Origin: Larus michahellis | Lineage: Eukaryota > Chordata > Aves > Charadriiformes > Laridae | Length of the DNA: 64,000 nt | Direction: 5' to 3' | Assembly (NCBI RefSeq): GCF_964199755.1 | Contig: NC_133896.1 | Location: 88,148,215-88,212,214 of the forward strand | In this document: positions 27,601 through 42,600 of the stretch, piece by piece | Layout: each line of letters opens with the position of its first letter | Numbering within the stretch: position 1 is the first letter of the stretch | Notes under the pieces: generated by a model | The model's database searches: none | Seen by the model: the letters and a program-made list of their open reading frames with translations, nothing else | What the model was told of the DNA's origin: nothing | Position numbers and translations under genes: made by a program

Positions 27601-30600
27601 TACATGAGGCTTTTCCTATTTAGTTTTTAAATTTGAATTTCTGGTAAGCTTGGTTTATCATTTAGTAACCTTCAGAAGTCTGTAAGTCAAAATGCACGTT
27701 AAATGATACTTATAATGTAATTTACTTTTCTACTCATTAAAACTGTAATCATTGCATGCAAATTAGTAATAATAGCGGGTAAGTGGCATTTGAGAAGAAA
27801 ATACTTAATGTTAACCAGAAAAAATACAGTTAATCTGGAACAGAACTGTCTCTCAATTTGTAGAAAGTTGACCATCCTATTAAGAAAAATTGACGTCTTT
27901 TTCCTTTCTATCTAGGAAAAATCAAAACTGGAAAGTGAACTGGTAAATATTGAGTCTCAGCATGATATGCTGAATGAAGGAATAGCAAAAAGAAAAGAAA
28001 AAATGGAAGAATTTCAGAAAAAAATTAATGAGGTAATGCCTTCTGTCGTAGTCATATATAACAGGTTATGCTGTTGTACTACAGAAATTTCTTTCTGTTG
28101 CTGCTAATTTTTAGAACTTGGACCACTTCTAACTTTGTAAACTACTTTGTCAACAAGGGTTATAAGTTACTCCAACACTCTTCCCATATTCTCTACTTTT
28201 CTTACCAAGGTAACTGGGAAACAGAAATGCACTTGAATATATGTATCATAGCTTCGCAAATCAATTTCCTTAAAATTCTGTGAATTCTATGTGCCAAACA
28301 CCAACCCAACCAACCAGATGCATCTACTTCTTGAATATTAGATGAAGCTTTGCTTAATATTTACACTGTAATTTCATTTGGTGTAGGAGAAAATTTTTGA
28401 GTTTGAAGAAGATGGGTTGGTTTTCCCACACCTTTTCCTGCTCCCCTAATAAATATGATTTCCTATTTTTTAGTTTTGAGCAGGGACAGTCCATTAAAGT
28501 TTGCAGCTTTAAAACTCTCAGTGCAAACTTTCACTATAGATCAAATCCGAGAAGAATACTCTTTAGGTCTTTCATGGCCTGAGGGTAACATTTGATAAGT
28601 TTCAGCTTGCTCTTTCTCAGACTCTATTGTCTAAGTTCTTTGTAAGAAACTGTAGTTACAGGATCTTTCCTTTTTGTGGAGGGGTAGTTATTCAGTGTGA
28701 CTGCATGCCTAGACTGTAACTTTCTTTTGAGGTATTCCTGGACGGCGTGGATCTGTGACAGCAAGTACGTACCTAAACTCTGTATGTACCCACAAGATTT
28801 GCAGATCTCTCACTAATCAGTGTACCCACTAGGTAGACAGTCTGTGCATGGGTGACTACTATTCTGAAAATCGTTCTCATTGCAGTTACAGCAGGACCTA
28901 TTCAGTATCTACGTGAAAGTGCTCTATCAGTGTCTCTTAATCTGGAAAAGATCCATCACTTCTGCAACCCACAGGCAGAATAGATCAGGAATGCCCATAC
29001 CATTGGGAAGAGAGCTGGGTATCAGTTTTCTAGAGCTGCGAACAGTTCTCGGCACTGCTGGACTGCTTTTATCTGAACTCCACAGGTGTCATGTCTAGAT
29101 AATGACCTATTACACCGCCATACACTAGAAAAGTAGATGAAGAGCAGCTTAATGTGAAGATTACTTTTTGTTTCTGAGAAGTAGCCAATATCTCTGCTTT
29201 ATTTTCTGTGCACTGTGATTACCGTGGGAGAGTGAAGTGAATAGTAGTAAAGCCTAATTTGGTAACAAGAGGGGTTTAATACTGTGTTCTACTGGAGTAG
29301 ACAATAACTCTGACCTCTGAGAAATAAACACCTCAACTCTACTTCTCTCTGGAAGCTGCCTTGTTCCTACTCTTGCCAAACAAAGGAATCTGGTACAAAC
29401 TATAGAAAAGTGGTGCTGCAATTCTATCTGGAAAATCCTCATTCCTGCACCTAGATGCTTGTGTAAATGTAGATTCTTAGAGAAAGAGAGATTCTTCAGC
29501 ACTATCTGGAATTACTTGAGGTGTATAGTACGTATGTAACTTAGTTCCTGGCCTCTGAACCTTTCTCATCAGTCTTTCTTGGATTAATGTGTGGCTGGAG
29601 TTCTGCATCTAAAAAGGAGCCAAAACTGCTGCATGTTCTCTGTCTTGCTTGTGGTACAGGCATGAGGGAGTGCAGACATCCATCATCTGCAAACACTGAG
29701 ATAGTCATTTATGTTTGAGCCTTAAGAATTCCACATGGAGAGAGCTTTTCTTTTGCTTGTTCTGCAAAAAAAAAAAAGGCAAATGGAGGCTGGTCATCAT
29801 TTTCTGAAGAATAGTGTTACTTGAGTAGTAAACTTGATTTGATGTAGTATTTGATATCTGGTTAAACAAGTCTGCATACCAAAACAATACAGAAGATACT
29901 GGGTTTTGACCTGTAAAATTCTCTTAAAATTTTGTTCAGTCCATTGAGTTTTGTTTTAAAGGCTTTAAGCTGTTGCAATTTCTTTCTTCAGTCCTGCCAT
30001 ATACCCTATTTCCCTGCTTAAATGTTTGTTAAAATTTTAGGACTGGTTTTGGCTGAAGCTTTTGTTAGTATATACTGTATAATTAAGAAATGAGAGATTC
30101 TGTGCTGTGGCTTTGCTATAAATGGAACATAATAATTCATACTTATGGATCACCTGAAATAAAATGAATTAAAATGAAGAATGGAACTACACCAAGAAAC
30201 CTGGTGTATCTGATTAGCATCCTGTATACCACTCAGCTTTCTCTTCTTCATTTGACTGGGAACCGCAGGCAAAACCAGGGTAATTGGTTACACTGTGATG
30301 ACTTTAATTGTCTTTGGAATGACCAGGTGCTGTCAAGAAGAGCTTAGATCATAGCTACCTTTTGCAGATCATATGCCTTGTATCTGGCATTTGTACTGAA
30401 AGTGTATTTTGAAAATGTCAAGTACAGATTACTTCTCAGTAGTTCAATTGTCTGGTTTTTAAAGTACCTTGAAACTCTAGCCTGTAGCATGAAGTGGTTG
30501 TCTAAATGTTTTACTTCCGTGACTGCCAGAATAGTATAAATGTTTTCTGCTCCATTTCCCTTTATTCAAAGGTTGAAGATGCTGTTTTCCGGGAATTCTG

Positions 30601-33600
30601 TGAAGAAATTGGTATAGAAAATATTCGTGTATATGAACAAGAACATGTGAGACAACAAGAGGAGATTGATAAGAAAAGGTGGTATTTGTACTCAAAATGT
30701 TAAAAAGTGGTTTGTATTAGATTGGGCACACTGGTAAATGAGTAACTCCATCACAGGAAATACCACAAAAACCTAGAAGACTGTAAAAGGTTATATTATC
30801 TCTGCAAAGATTAGTTAGTAGTTTGAGTTTATTGGACAGTGAGAGTCAGTGACACTTTTCTTTGCCTTGTTTTTCTACACTAGTGCTACCAAAATAGTAA
30901 ATATTACCTTTCAAGTTTATAGCATAGTTTTCCAGAATCCACATTGGGAAATGGTTATATCACAGATTAAGCATGGCATGAAGGCTCACTCACATCAAAA
31001 ATTTTAAAGGAGAAATGCGTGTAAGATGCAGTGATTTGGTCTAGGAACATACTATTAAGGAAAGCAGGATCTTAATTTTCTCACGGGCAACCTCAACTGG
31101 TATTCCCCTCAAACAGGCACACGTCACAGGAAAGCAAATGTATATCTTTGAGAATGTTAAAATGAACTATCTCTTTGTACTATAGGCATTTTCAGGCAGA
31201 TGATAGTTCGTGCATTTCCTGACATTATTTATAGAAAAGACACCTTTTCTACCTGACTAGTGTAATGGCCTGCGCTGAACTCCATTTTCTTTTCAGCTAT
31301 CTCTTCAGCTGCTAAGAGACTCTCTGACTGGTTTTTGGAAACTGGTCCAAACGTATGTTTTTGGCTAGGGCTGCAGTGAGGTGGTAGTGCAGTGCATTCA
31401 GTTATAGTTAAAGCACCTGCTGGCTGAGGTGATTTGGTCATTTATTTATGTTTGCAAGTGATGAAGTCTGGTAAAGTGTAAGAAGTTAGTAACAGAACAA
31501 TGAAAAGAGGAGCTTTTTGCGTGGCCTTGTGCTGCGCTGCACATACAGCCTTGGCCTTGCTTGTGCCCAGTCTGGCCATCATTAGTCCTGTAAGCCTGTG
31601 CTATGGTGCCTTCTTGCCCAGGTCTACAGAGCCTGGAACTGGTGTTGTGCCAACCCGTCTGCCTCAAAACAACAGATGCAGCACTAGTAGTAAATCATAT
31701 GTGAAAACAAATACAGGTCTCTCAATTGAGAGATGATAAGCAATGCTGAATATGGCTTAAAAAGCTCTGGTCTCAGGCTTCTTAATTGCCATCTCCCAAT
31801 GGAGACAGATTCTTTATAATATTTAGATAAACGTACATGCCAGCTAACTAGGAGGCTTACAGAGGCTGAGCAGGGAGCGCTGGCATTGCGTCAATACACA
31901 GCATCAGTGTAGCTTTTGCCCAGCTCATATCTGTTTCATTTACAGGTACGTCATTCCTACTGAGATAGTTGAACTTTTAATGTTATTTTCCACGTTGAAT
32001 GCGGCCATACTATATTTTTATATTGTATTTTTTGAACTATTACTACTGTAATTTTTTTTGTGTACTTTCAGTATACCCATGTGATGTGGGGTAGTGGTAT
32101 TGATGATCGAAATGCATGCAAATTTTTGTGTTCACGTAGAAGATATAAAAATGCTATCTAAATAGTCGAAGTGAAAATACATCTTGTAACAACTTGAAAT
32201 TACAGCTACCAGCCTGCTTTGTAAGTGTTCTTTTGAAATACTGTACTTTGACTAGACTGGAGTTTGAAAGTCAGAAGACACGACTAAACATGCAGCTGGA
32301 ATATAATCGTGATCGTCTACAAAAATTAACAAACGCAATCAGCAAGTTGAGGGAGACCATTCATAAAGATGAAGCTGAGATTATCGGGCTGCAGAAGGTA
32401 ACTGTAAAATATATATATATCTCTCTCTCTCTGTCTGGGGCTGAGAAGAAAGAATACACTGAAATACAATTTTGAAAAAACGTGGTTGATTCTGTTGAGT
32501 AATTCTTCTAGGGCTTAATTCAGTGTTGACTTTGTTAAAATGCAGTTTCGTATTGTCATTTTAACCTTGGAATAACCTATCATATTAGGGTAATTATTAA
32601 TTATTAAAAATAAGCTTACTAAAAATTACATTTGTGATTACTGTATGTACACTCATATATTGTGTTTAGTTGATATGAAAATGCAGTATATGACTACAGA
32701 TAAAACTAGTATAATGTGGCTGAGATGCTTTAGAAGATACTATGAGTAACAGTGAACAACTCTGGTGCTTTGCATCTTTAAGGTGCTCCACAGCCAACAA
32801 TAGGCTTAAAATAATTATATGAAAACTAATTTAGATTTTTAGTTGAAGTAATACGGATTCTTCCTTCGTAGTGTTCTTTATTCATAAGTAAATTTTTTTC
32901 CTGTGTTAATGTTGCATGTTAAATAAACTGTGTTTGTGGTGCGCTGGAAAGTGAAGGAGAAAAGATGTGTAATAGTGCTTTGAATAAAAAACAAAAGTGA
33001 AATGTAAAACTGCCCCGCAGTGGGCAAAAAATGCCACATGCATTATTTGAAATCTGTGTTTTAACGTTAGAAGACATGTATTTCTGATACTGAGGAAAAC
33101 CAATACATCCTTAAGTCAGTGATGTGCAAAACAATGTCTGACTTCATGCCTGTGTGCATAATTCTTCTGAAATACGACTTTGAGCAAGTTCAGATATTTT
33201 TGTCCTGGAGAGGGATATTGTGTATTAAATTCTGAAGATACTTTGTCCTGATACTGCAACACCAGTAAGTCTTGATTCAAGCTCCTGTAATATTAGTCTC
33301 TTAAGGACCATGTCTCCATGCACGTAGCATTAGTTTTACTATATTCTAGCACCTCATTTCTACCAATTTAGCAGTGGTATGGGTTACACAGGAGGAGACT
33401 TTTCTAGAGCGCCTCCACAGGTTCTTTGTTTTCTGTGGATTACCTCACAATTTATCTTTAATGAACGATACTTTTTAAAGGATTTCAGTTTAGCTTGGGT
33501 GTTGCTAAATATGTTGTAGGTGTGCAGCAGATGGGATCCTTCTTGCAGGGCTAAGGGACTAATTGAGGAAAAGGGGGTAGCCTGCGGATCATAGGCATCC

Positions 33601-36600
33601 TAGGATCCCTGCCTTGTTTGATGTTTTTATAGTTTAATTTGGTAGAGTCAGAAATATAGAGCTGGCTGTGCCTATGTATACAAAACAACTGGATCTGCCT
33701 GTGTATAAGATGGGCTGTTTTCTTAGTGCCTTTCAGATTTGGTGCTGTAACACATTTGAATGTATTGTAACAGGTTTAAACTTTATCTCTTTCTTTCTTT
33801 GTAATACAGCTTCCATAGCAAGATTTTTGGTGAACAGTTAAAAATGTAAATATTTCTATGCAGGATGAGGAAAAGCTTCTAAAAACAGTGAATGAAACTG
33901 TGGAGGAGCAGCAACATCTTAAGGATAGATTAAGTGCTCATAAATCTGAGGTTATAAAAGCCCAAAACGAAGTTGAAGAGTTCAGAAAGACGTTGTTAAC
34001 TCTCAATAGGTAATTACTAATTGTACTCCTGGGAAAATGATTAATGTGATAATATTTAGAAGAGTTTTAGTGATCAGACATTTGAATTTCTCTTGTTCTG
34101 TTTTCTTGTGAAAGATTCATTAGAGACACGGTAATTTGCATTTATAGTATGTATTAGTTAAGAAGTGTTTCTAATTCATTATATAGTTCCCAGAAGTAAT
34201 GTGAATGAGATTATTTCATGAGAACTATCCCGTAGACCATACAGAAAACATTTATCTTCTTATTTGCCTAGTGCTAGGTCTCATTGTGATTGCTGATAAA
34301 TATATAGTGACTTCTGATAAGTATGTATTAAGTTACAACTTGATTGAGGGAGGCATATTAAGTGTGCTGGTAGTTTCATATTTTTGAGTTGTGCAGTTGG
34401 TTCAGTTAATGAGACTTTTTTTTTCCGATTTCAGCGTTCTTATTTTCTCCAGCCCTTTCAAGTGTTGGATGCCTTAAACTAATATTAATTTTAGGTCACT
34501 ATTTTATCTTTACTGTTCTTTTAAATCAACTGCTTTGGGGACAGTTTATACTTCAGTTTTCTTAATTTTGCTTATTATTGATGTGTTTAATGTCCCTTAA
34601 TCAGGAGTCGTCTTTATGGTTAAAAAAAATCCAACATGTTGGCACATATGTAAACTTGTAGAATTTCATATAAACTCATAGATTATATGCCTAGTAATTC
34701 ATTTTATAAGCATGCAATTTTAAAAATATAAGACACGTCTGTCTTATTTAGCAACTTAATGCTATCAAAGGAATTTGTTGCAAAGAATCAAGGTGTATTT
34801 CAAGTAGAATAACGATAAAAGATACTTGATTAAATTTTAAAAGGATCAGATCTCCATATATGTTCAGCAGAGCTGAGCGGAAGAGAGTTGAGTTGTAGTT
34901 AGGAAAGGTGGATATTTGAATGTGCTATAGTGTGAACTTGGCAATGTACTGAAGCTGTGTCCGTGCTACTGGCATTTACTTTGCAATAGAGTTTAGAGTT
35001 AACACAGAATAGCAGAGTGTTAGCTTCTGTGCTAGAATAGTGCGTGGTTCCCAGCTCCCTCTTGAGTAATTTGGGAGAATGAAGGGGATGGAAGAAGTTA
35101 AGTACCATTCTCCTTCATGTTTGATGGTGGTTATAGAGGAAGAAGCCCTCTGTGCTTCATAACCGTTTTTCATGCTGTATGGCTGTGGATGTTATTGGCA
35201 GTGATGCTTCTGCTCTCTAATTGTTTTGTGCCTTTTGTGTATATAGGGAAGCTACAAAATTACAAAAAGAAGCTACAGCTTTAGAAACCTCTCTGGAAGA
35301 GAAAAGACTAAGACGACATAATCTACTTCTTGAATGCAAGGTGCAGGACTTGAAAATAAAGCTCTTGTCTGGATCACTGGATGACATCAGTGAAGTAGAG
35401 GTACTTAAAATGTTTACAGAAGATGGACGTTACAGAGGAGCAATTATTCTGTCTTGAATTTAAATAATTTATCTTTTTCTTACAGGACTGATTGTCTTAG
35501 ATAGTAATGTTAAAATAAATACACTGTTTTCATGTGATCAGGCCTCATCCATTCAAGAGGAGGATTTTTGTAGACAAAAATACTGTTTGCAGGTATTTTT
35601 GTTTGTGCCTGAAAGGTATTCCTGTGAAATATGTAAAACTGCTGTGGTACAAGAAAATTGGTATGTTGGGAGTATTCTAGATATACATGTGTAAGAGGAC
35701 ACACAGGAGTCAATTCAGAAATGTAAATAAATAAGGCAATACATGGATTGAGATAATATTTGGTTAATCATCCATAATATAAATGCTGTCTAAAATCCTT
35801 TTGTTTTCAGTAGATGTAGATATTCACAGAAATCAGGCATAGGCTAAAATAGAAAGACTCCTGCTATCAGAGGATTGACCCTCGTTACTTTTCTCCGTCT
35901 TCCCCCTTTTTCCAGCATACCTTTTGTGAGGAGAAATTAAGCTTTCTCCACTGTTACAAAAGAAAAGAGCTATGGATTTTGAAGGACTTCTCACAAGTCT
36001 ATGAATTTGGAAGGAGTCTTGCTCACCCCATTCTCTAGAAAAGTACTTTTGCTGGAGGATAGGTATGAATGAGTGGGTCATAAGACAAAGTGAAGGCAAT
36101 GAGGTAGGCAGCCTTCAGAGGAAAGGACATGAACTGCTAATCATCAGAGTATGTAGGAAGCTCAGCTGTCACTGTTTATGAATAAGGAAGAGATAAAACC
36201 AAGGAGGTGAGCAGTAGGAATAACAACTTAGATTCCTAATTAATGGCACTGAGAGGACCAGTAAGATTTGGTTCTGAGAAAGAATCTTGGTGGGTAAGGG
36301 ACTGATAACGACATGCAGCACATGTTTCATTCACGGGAAAATAGCTGTTTGAATTCCAAGCTTACAGTGTCCAGAAGATTTTGCCATACAGAATTGAAGC
36401 TACTCATTTCTTCTGAAGCCAACTGAGTGGAAGAAATGCATCGACTTGTGCACTTCAGAGCTTTTCCTTGAAAGGGGATTGAATTATCATGGGAATGTAA
36501 ATCTTTCCAATCAGGAGATTTACAGTATGACATTGTTCTAAATATATTACAAATAAAGCATTGCTGCTTTCATCTTAGCTTCAAATTGAAATTAGCAGAT

Positions 36601-39600
36601 GTTTTCATTTTCATTTAAAAGGTGCATTTTTTTACTTAGACTCGTAAGATCTTAACTGACTGTTAATTCCATTTTGGCTAGGGGAGGAGCTATGGAATAA
36701 GTTTACCTCATACCATCTTATCATTGTCTCCTCATTTTATATCCTTTTAGTCTATAGTTCTAACAGTTTAAAAGTTAACGGTCATATTTTTGAACTGGAA
36801 TGTCCTTCATGTTTATAGCTAGGAACTGAAATAGAAGACACTCAGACTACATCAAGTATCTATGAAAGGGAAGCGGCAATTCAGATCGACTACAGTAGCC
36901 TAGCAGAAGACCTGAAGGTAATCTTTTTTGTGTGAAATTATTAGAGATCAATTTTTAAATTTTTATTTAAAATATTTTATTTGTTGAAATTATTTATTCC
37001 TCAGCCTAGTCTTTGAATGAAACTTACTAAAAACACTGTTAAGCTTAAGTATGTGTGTGTGTGTTTTGTTTTTGCAATCATATATAGCACTAATGTATGG
37101 GATTCCTGGATAGGTCAGTTTTTCCATATAATTAAATTTAATTTAAAACTTACCTAAACTATGAAATTAGAATGGAGAAATAGGAAAAATCAGAGTTATA
37201 TTTACTTCCTCCTTTACCTTCTACCTTTTAAGTTCCAGCACTAAAGGTTATGACTCAAAACTCTACAAACCAGTGACTGGCTGCCAGGGGGGCTGTACCA
37301 CCTTTTCTCTGTAGTATTCTCAGAGGCTGAGATTTAACCATACTTCCCTCTGTCACAGTCTATCAGGTCATGTTTTCTCAGCAGTTTTTGTATTTCTTTT
37401 TTTTTTTTCCTTTTTAATCATAAGGAAAATAATTAAACGTCAGAGGCTAGGTACAGAGCAAGGGATGAGTTTGTTGTCACTGGAACTTGTCTCGAAGAAT
37501 TCATTGAGAACCTGTCTTCAAAGGTTTTCTTTACATTTCAAGTAGTGAAGCCAGCTAATTCTTCTCCTGTGTTGTATTTTAAACCTGACTTCTAGGCTGA
37601 AGGGAATTTGTTGTGTTTTTAAAGATCTTGTGGAACAATGCTTAGGACCTAGTAAACTTATTCTGAGAACTAAGTCTCAGAGTGGAGTTCTTCGTTTTGT
37701 TGTGTTTCCAGTTCATGCTATTAGATGAGTGGGCTATTTCTTCCAGAAACCATGAGTGTTTGCCGTACGTGTTGAAATGTCTTGGCCTAAAAGCAAATTT
37801 GATTGCTCTGGTATTATTTTTTTTTTCTTTAGGACCTAGAGTCTGATAAAGATATAGAGGATCAACTGAACCAGATGCAGCAGGAAATAAAATCTAAAGA
37901 GCGTACTATAATGAAGACAGCTGCTCCAAATCTCAGAGCAGTAGAGAAATTACAGATAGCTCGTGACAAGTTCCAAGAATCAGTAGATGGTAACGCTGAG
38001 TCTTTCAAATTAATCTCTTTTGTGATTGTGAGAGTTTTCACCTGAATTGAAATTCCTCTTTCTGGGGTTAGTCCTACTGGCTTTGCTTCTTTCAGATATT
38101 AAGGTATTTTTTGTGCTCAAGTGTTTATCCTCAGTTGTCTTTTTTTAATTATATGTAAACAATTTATTAACATATACTTTACTCTGCAGTATTTTATTGC
38201 AATACAGTTTGAATAATTAGAAAGATACTTTGGCCAAATGACATCATATTTTTATTCCTTTCCTAAAAATTATTGACTTCAATCATAAAATTCTTTAGTT
38301 TTTTCTTAAATAATTGAAGGAACGTACATATGTTGTCCAGAACTCAGGCATGAGCATTACTGCAAAATTATTGGTATCCTCAAAGAGCATTGCAGACATT
38401 AACATATAAAGAAAACCAAGGAGTTCTGAAGCTGTAACGGGTAAATGCTGGTGCTGTTTAAGGCTACTCACCTTAGAGAAGGAATTAGGAGAAGAATTTT
38501 GTTAATTGCTCCAGACAAATGTGGCATAGACTGGATTGAATACATCCCAGCTTTTCAGGTTTTGGGGTTTCCATTTGAAATCTGGAAGAAAACTCATAAT
38601 ATTGATATGCTCCTTGTACATGCTTTAGAACTTTGTTCTGCAGTAAATATTTCCCTTGATGCTTGTTAGGTGTACAATATATATTTGTTCTGTGTATTTG
38701 CTTAGAAGCTTATTATGGAGTAATTTCAGTAATTTTTTTCATAGCTTTTGAGAGCAGCAGAAAGGAGGCCAGAACATGCAAGCAAGAATTTGAACAAGTG
38801 AAAAAAAAGAGATACGAGCTTTTTAGCCGGTGCTTTGAGCACACCTCCGTAGCTATTGATCAGATCTACAAGAAACTTTACAGCAACAGTGGTGCTCAGG
38901 TGTGTCATGTTCTTAGATGCTTGGCTTAAAAGGCCTACTTGATGCTTTGTTATTCGGAACAAGAGAACTTAGTAACACTTCTAGTTTCCAAAGACAGTTT
39001 CAGTCCTGAAGAAAAAAATTACACAAGTAATAAAGACTTCAGAAATTGAGGGTCAGAGGAGGAATAGGTAATATGCCAAAGCATGCTTGACATTAAACAG
39101 GGAAACGTGATCTAAAGTGTTAACGAAATTGGTAGCTGCTCAGTTTGGGTCAGTTTTACGCTGTATTCAGCAGACTTGGAAATTATCATGACACAAATGT
39201 GAGATATATTTGAGTACTTCATTTAAAAATAACATTGGTTTACAGATCTACTGATACCAATAATAAGTAATTAAAAACAACCATACATAAAACTAAAAAT
39301 CATAAATCACTATTTCAGTGCTAGTGTTTTGTATGAGGTTTTGAAGCTTCTTATACCTCACTTAAATAAATGTTTTTCAAAGATAGACTTAATATGTTCA
39401 CAGCTTTTAAGAAACCTGTAGAAAAATTGTGTCACAATTGTATTAATCTTTGATAGTGTTCCAGTATTAAGCAAAGAGGAAACTCCCAAATGCTTTGGGT
39501 ACATCAAATTCTGTAGATGGTAGAATGTTTAAAGGGTTCAGGCTTGAACTCTTGCCTGTCTTAAAATTCAGATTTTGTGTCTTCCCTCAGAGTCAGATAT

Positions 39601-42600
39601 TCAGTGAACACCTTAAATATCTTTAAATATATCCTTTCTGCTTCTAGGTTGGACAGGATAATAATGAAGCATTTCTTTATTCATGATTACTGGGCACATA
39701 CCTTCTCCCCTAGACTTTACATCAGGCAGGTCTTGACTTTGCGTCACTCTGAAACAACCAATATTTTCCAGATGCATTGCCAAAAATAATTAGTTGGGTG
39801 CTTTCTTTCTGAGGTCTGCGATGCTGTACTTTGATTTGAGCCAAAGTGGTAACCTGGTCAAAAGATTATCCTGTGGTTAGCTGGGAAGCTAAAACTGCCT
39901 ACTAGATACTAACGTAGCAGCTGAAGGAAGCTGGTCTAATTGCATTGGAAGAGAAATGATTGCTCTGTGTGTGGCGGCTGCTCTGGTTAGCTAAGGAAAC
40001 GGTTAGCTCTGAGTTTTGCCATCAGAGAAGGTAGCCTAGGTTGCAACTTGAACCGATACTTTTTAAGCAACCTTAACTATTTTTAACATGATAATTTCTG
40101 ATATTAAAATTAATATTCATTAAAATTATTATATTAATAACATTTATTAATAATGCTTTACTATCCAGCTCAAACAAGAGAGGCTTTCGTAGATTGAGTG
40201 AGTTTAACTTCCAGAAATTCTGGACTCGGAACATTTGTGCACTGAATATACTGCTCAGGAAAATTTCATTTCATCAGTACATTGTGTGTTGGAAGTACTT
40301 CAAAAGAAACTGCTGCCTAAGAAATTGTACATACACATTCACTGCTGGGTTCGCCATCAGTTCTCTTCCCTCCTTCTTCTGGGGAGCGAGAAGTATTGTT
40401 CCTTTCATATCTTGATAAGCAAGAAATATATGTACCCTAGTAAGCCACAAGATGATTTTTGCTAACAGTGTCCATACATCTGAAGACCTCCTCTTGCATA
40501 GATAAAAGCAGTGGCCTACAACTGGGAGTTCCATTGCAAGCTATTTGACTTGTTTACAGTCTGAGGAACAATGTAATAACAATGACAGGCATTCTCTCAG
40601 CAGAAAAAAAGAGGAAAATATGCATACCTCCAAGAAAACAAACATACTGCAAGTGCTATATCTTACTTCCAGAACTACTTACCACAGAAAATATTTTAAA
40701 TGAAAGTACATGTAGTGTTTTGGGTTGTTTGGGTTTTTTTTATGTGTGATCCGAGAGGAGCTATTTGAAATGAGTGTCAAGTATGGAAATTTTTCTTTTC
40801 TCTATATCCCCTTGTGTGGAGAGGAAGAGGCTGTATTATTTTATTGTCTCTTCTATTTAATGGGAAAAATAACCGTGTAGCAATTAGCTTATCCATCATA
40901 CTTTTTAATGGTTTGGTAAAATGGCCGTTCCTTCAAAATAATACTTTTAATTTTTGGACCTGGGAACCAGGATACAAATTACAGAAAAAGGCTACCTATA
41001 TTAAAATCTGTCTTCAGCCCAAAACTAGATTTTGTAAAACTAACATTTCACAAGAAAGTGTAATTTTGGAAGTATATTTACTTCCAAACAAAAAAGAAAA
41101 CTGGTTTTGAAGTGTAAAATTTTAATGATTAAAAAAATATTAAAGCAGTTACATAAGAGGTGATAAAATCAAGTTTATTTAGTGGTTGAAAGTTTGTAAA
41201 TAACAAATATGTGGAGCCATTTCACAAATGGTTTTGTTAACAAACCATGAGCTAGGAGACTAATTAACAAAGACGTATTCACTGGGAAATTTTATAGTAT
41301 AGATGAACAGGTGTTTCCTACAAATGAAGCTAATTTAGCAGTTTCAACACTAGCTTAGTCAGTATTTAAAACTAAAAAGTATTCATCTTATTAATTTTAT
41401 AAATGTCACTATTAATAGTGAAATGTGTGCATTTCCAGGCATTCCTTAGTCCTGAAAATCCTGAGGAGCCGTATCTGGAAGGCATTGGCTTTAACTGCGT
41501 GGTGCCAGGAAAACGCTTTATGCCAATGGACAGTTTGTCAGGAGGTGAAAAATCTGTGGCAGCTCTGGCTCTTGTGTTTGCTGTACACAGGTAAAAGAAA
41601 TATGGGATTATCTGAGTATGCAGCTGAGTAAGTGGCAGGAAGATACACGGTGTTGCACGTAAAAGCATGTTTAAAAAAATCTGCTAATGGAGTGTTGAAA
41701 CATTACTAAAGTCCTTACTCTTTAACTGTCATTACCTTTCATAAAAATTTTGTGATGGAGTTAGTGAATCTCTAAAGTAATTAGAATGTTTATTAACATT
41801 TTTTTGCATCTAAATGCAAATACTGTCTTGTTTTCTACAGTTTTCGGCCAGCACCTTTTTTTATTTTAGATGAGATAGATGCTGCCCTGGATAACACAAA
41901 TATTGATAAAGTAAGTTGGTCCCTTTCACCTTATCCTTTTATCAACAATACAGTGATACCTTTTGTAGAAGGATGGCTACTTTTCATTACAGGTTGTTGG
42001 GATAAGGAGATTGATTACACTGTCTTAACCTGTTTTAAAAATACATTTGGTTTATGACTGAGATAATGGTTGTATGAGATGTTTAAATTCATGAATCTAA
42101 GTGTGTTTTAATCAGTCCCTGAACTGTGAAGCTGAGAAAAATAGGTCATGAGCGTGAACGTATGCCGCATGACTACGCATGGTACAATTTGAGACGAAGG
42201 CCACTGGTGAATTGCTGGTTGGGTTTGTTTGGTTGGAATTTTTAATGCCTTTGAGTTTCCTTACCTCTAAGAAGCAGGAAGGAGTGTCATTCTGTCACTG
42301 GAGTATTTATTTTATATAGTTGGCCTACTAAATATTTTTACATTAACACCAATTAAAGGCTATCACTCCCATCATTTTAGTCACATGAATTCTTGCTTGA
42401 TTAAAATAGCTTCCTGTCCTCCTCTCAATTTCTCTTTCCATTTTTTGCTAATAACTACTTACTGTAACAAAAATTTATGATAGAATACAAACAGTAAAGA
42501 TTGCCAACTGTAGATGTCAGCCTCTGGGAGGAGGAGACTCAATACAACAAGATTGTATGTAGGAGAGGAATCAGAAAGATCTTCAAAGCTGTATTTCTAC

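Larger units (their letters stand above)
25509..41438 (+). other. SMC1B: SMC1B introns 11-21
   Basis: Mostly AT-rich intron sequence. Intron 14 (28033-30571), intron 16 (32398-33863), intron 18 (35401-36818) and intron 21 (38900-41438) are the largest. I find simple runs, such as TA/TC at 32409-32431 and TG near 37051-37062, but no CR1 and no gene. Blocks of more even base composition at about 28650-29650 and 35830-36130 could be decayed repeats that I cannot name. Confidence 0.65.
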
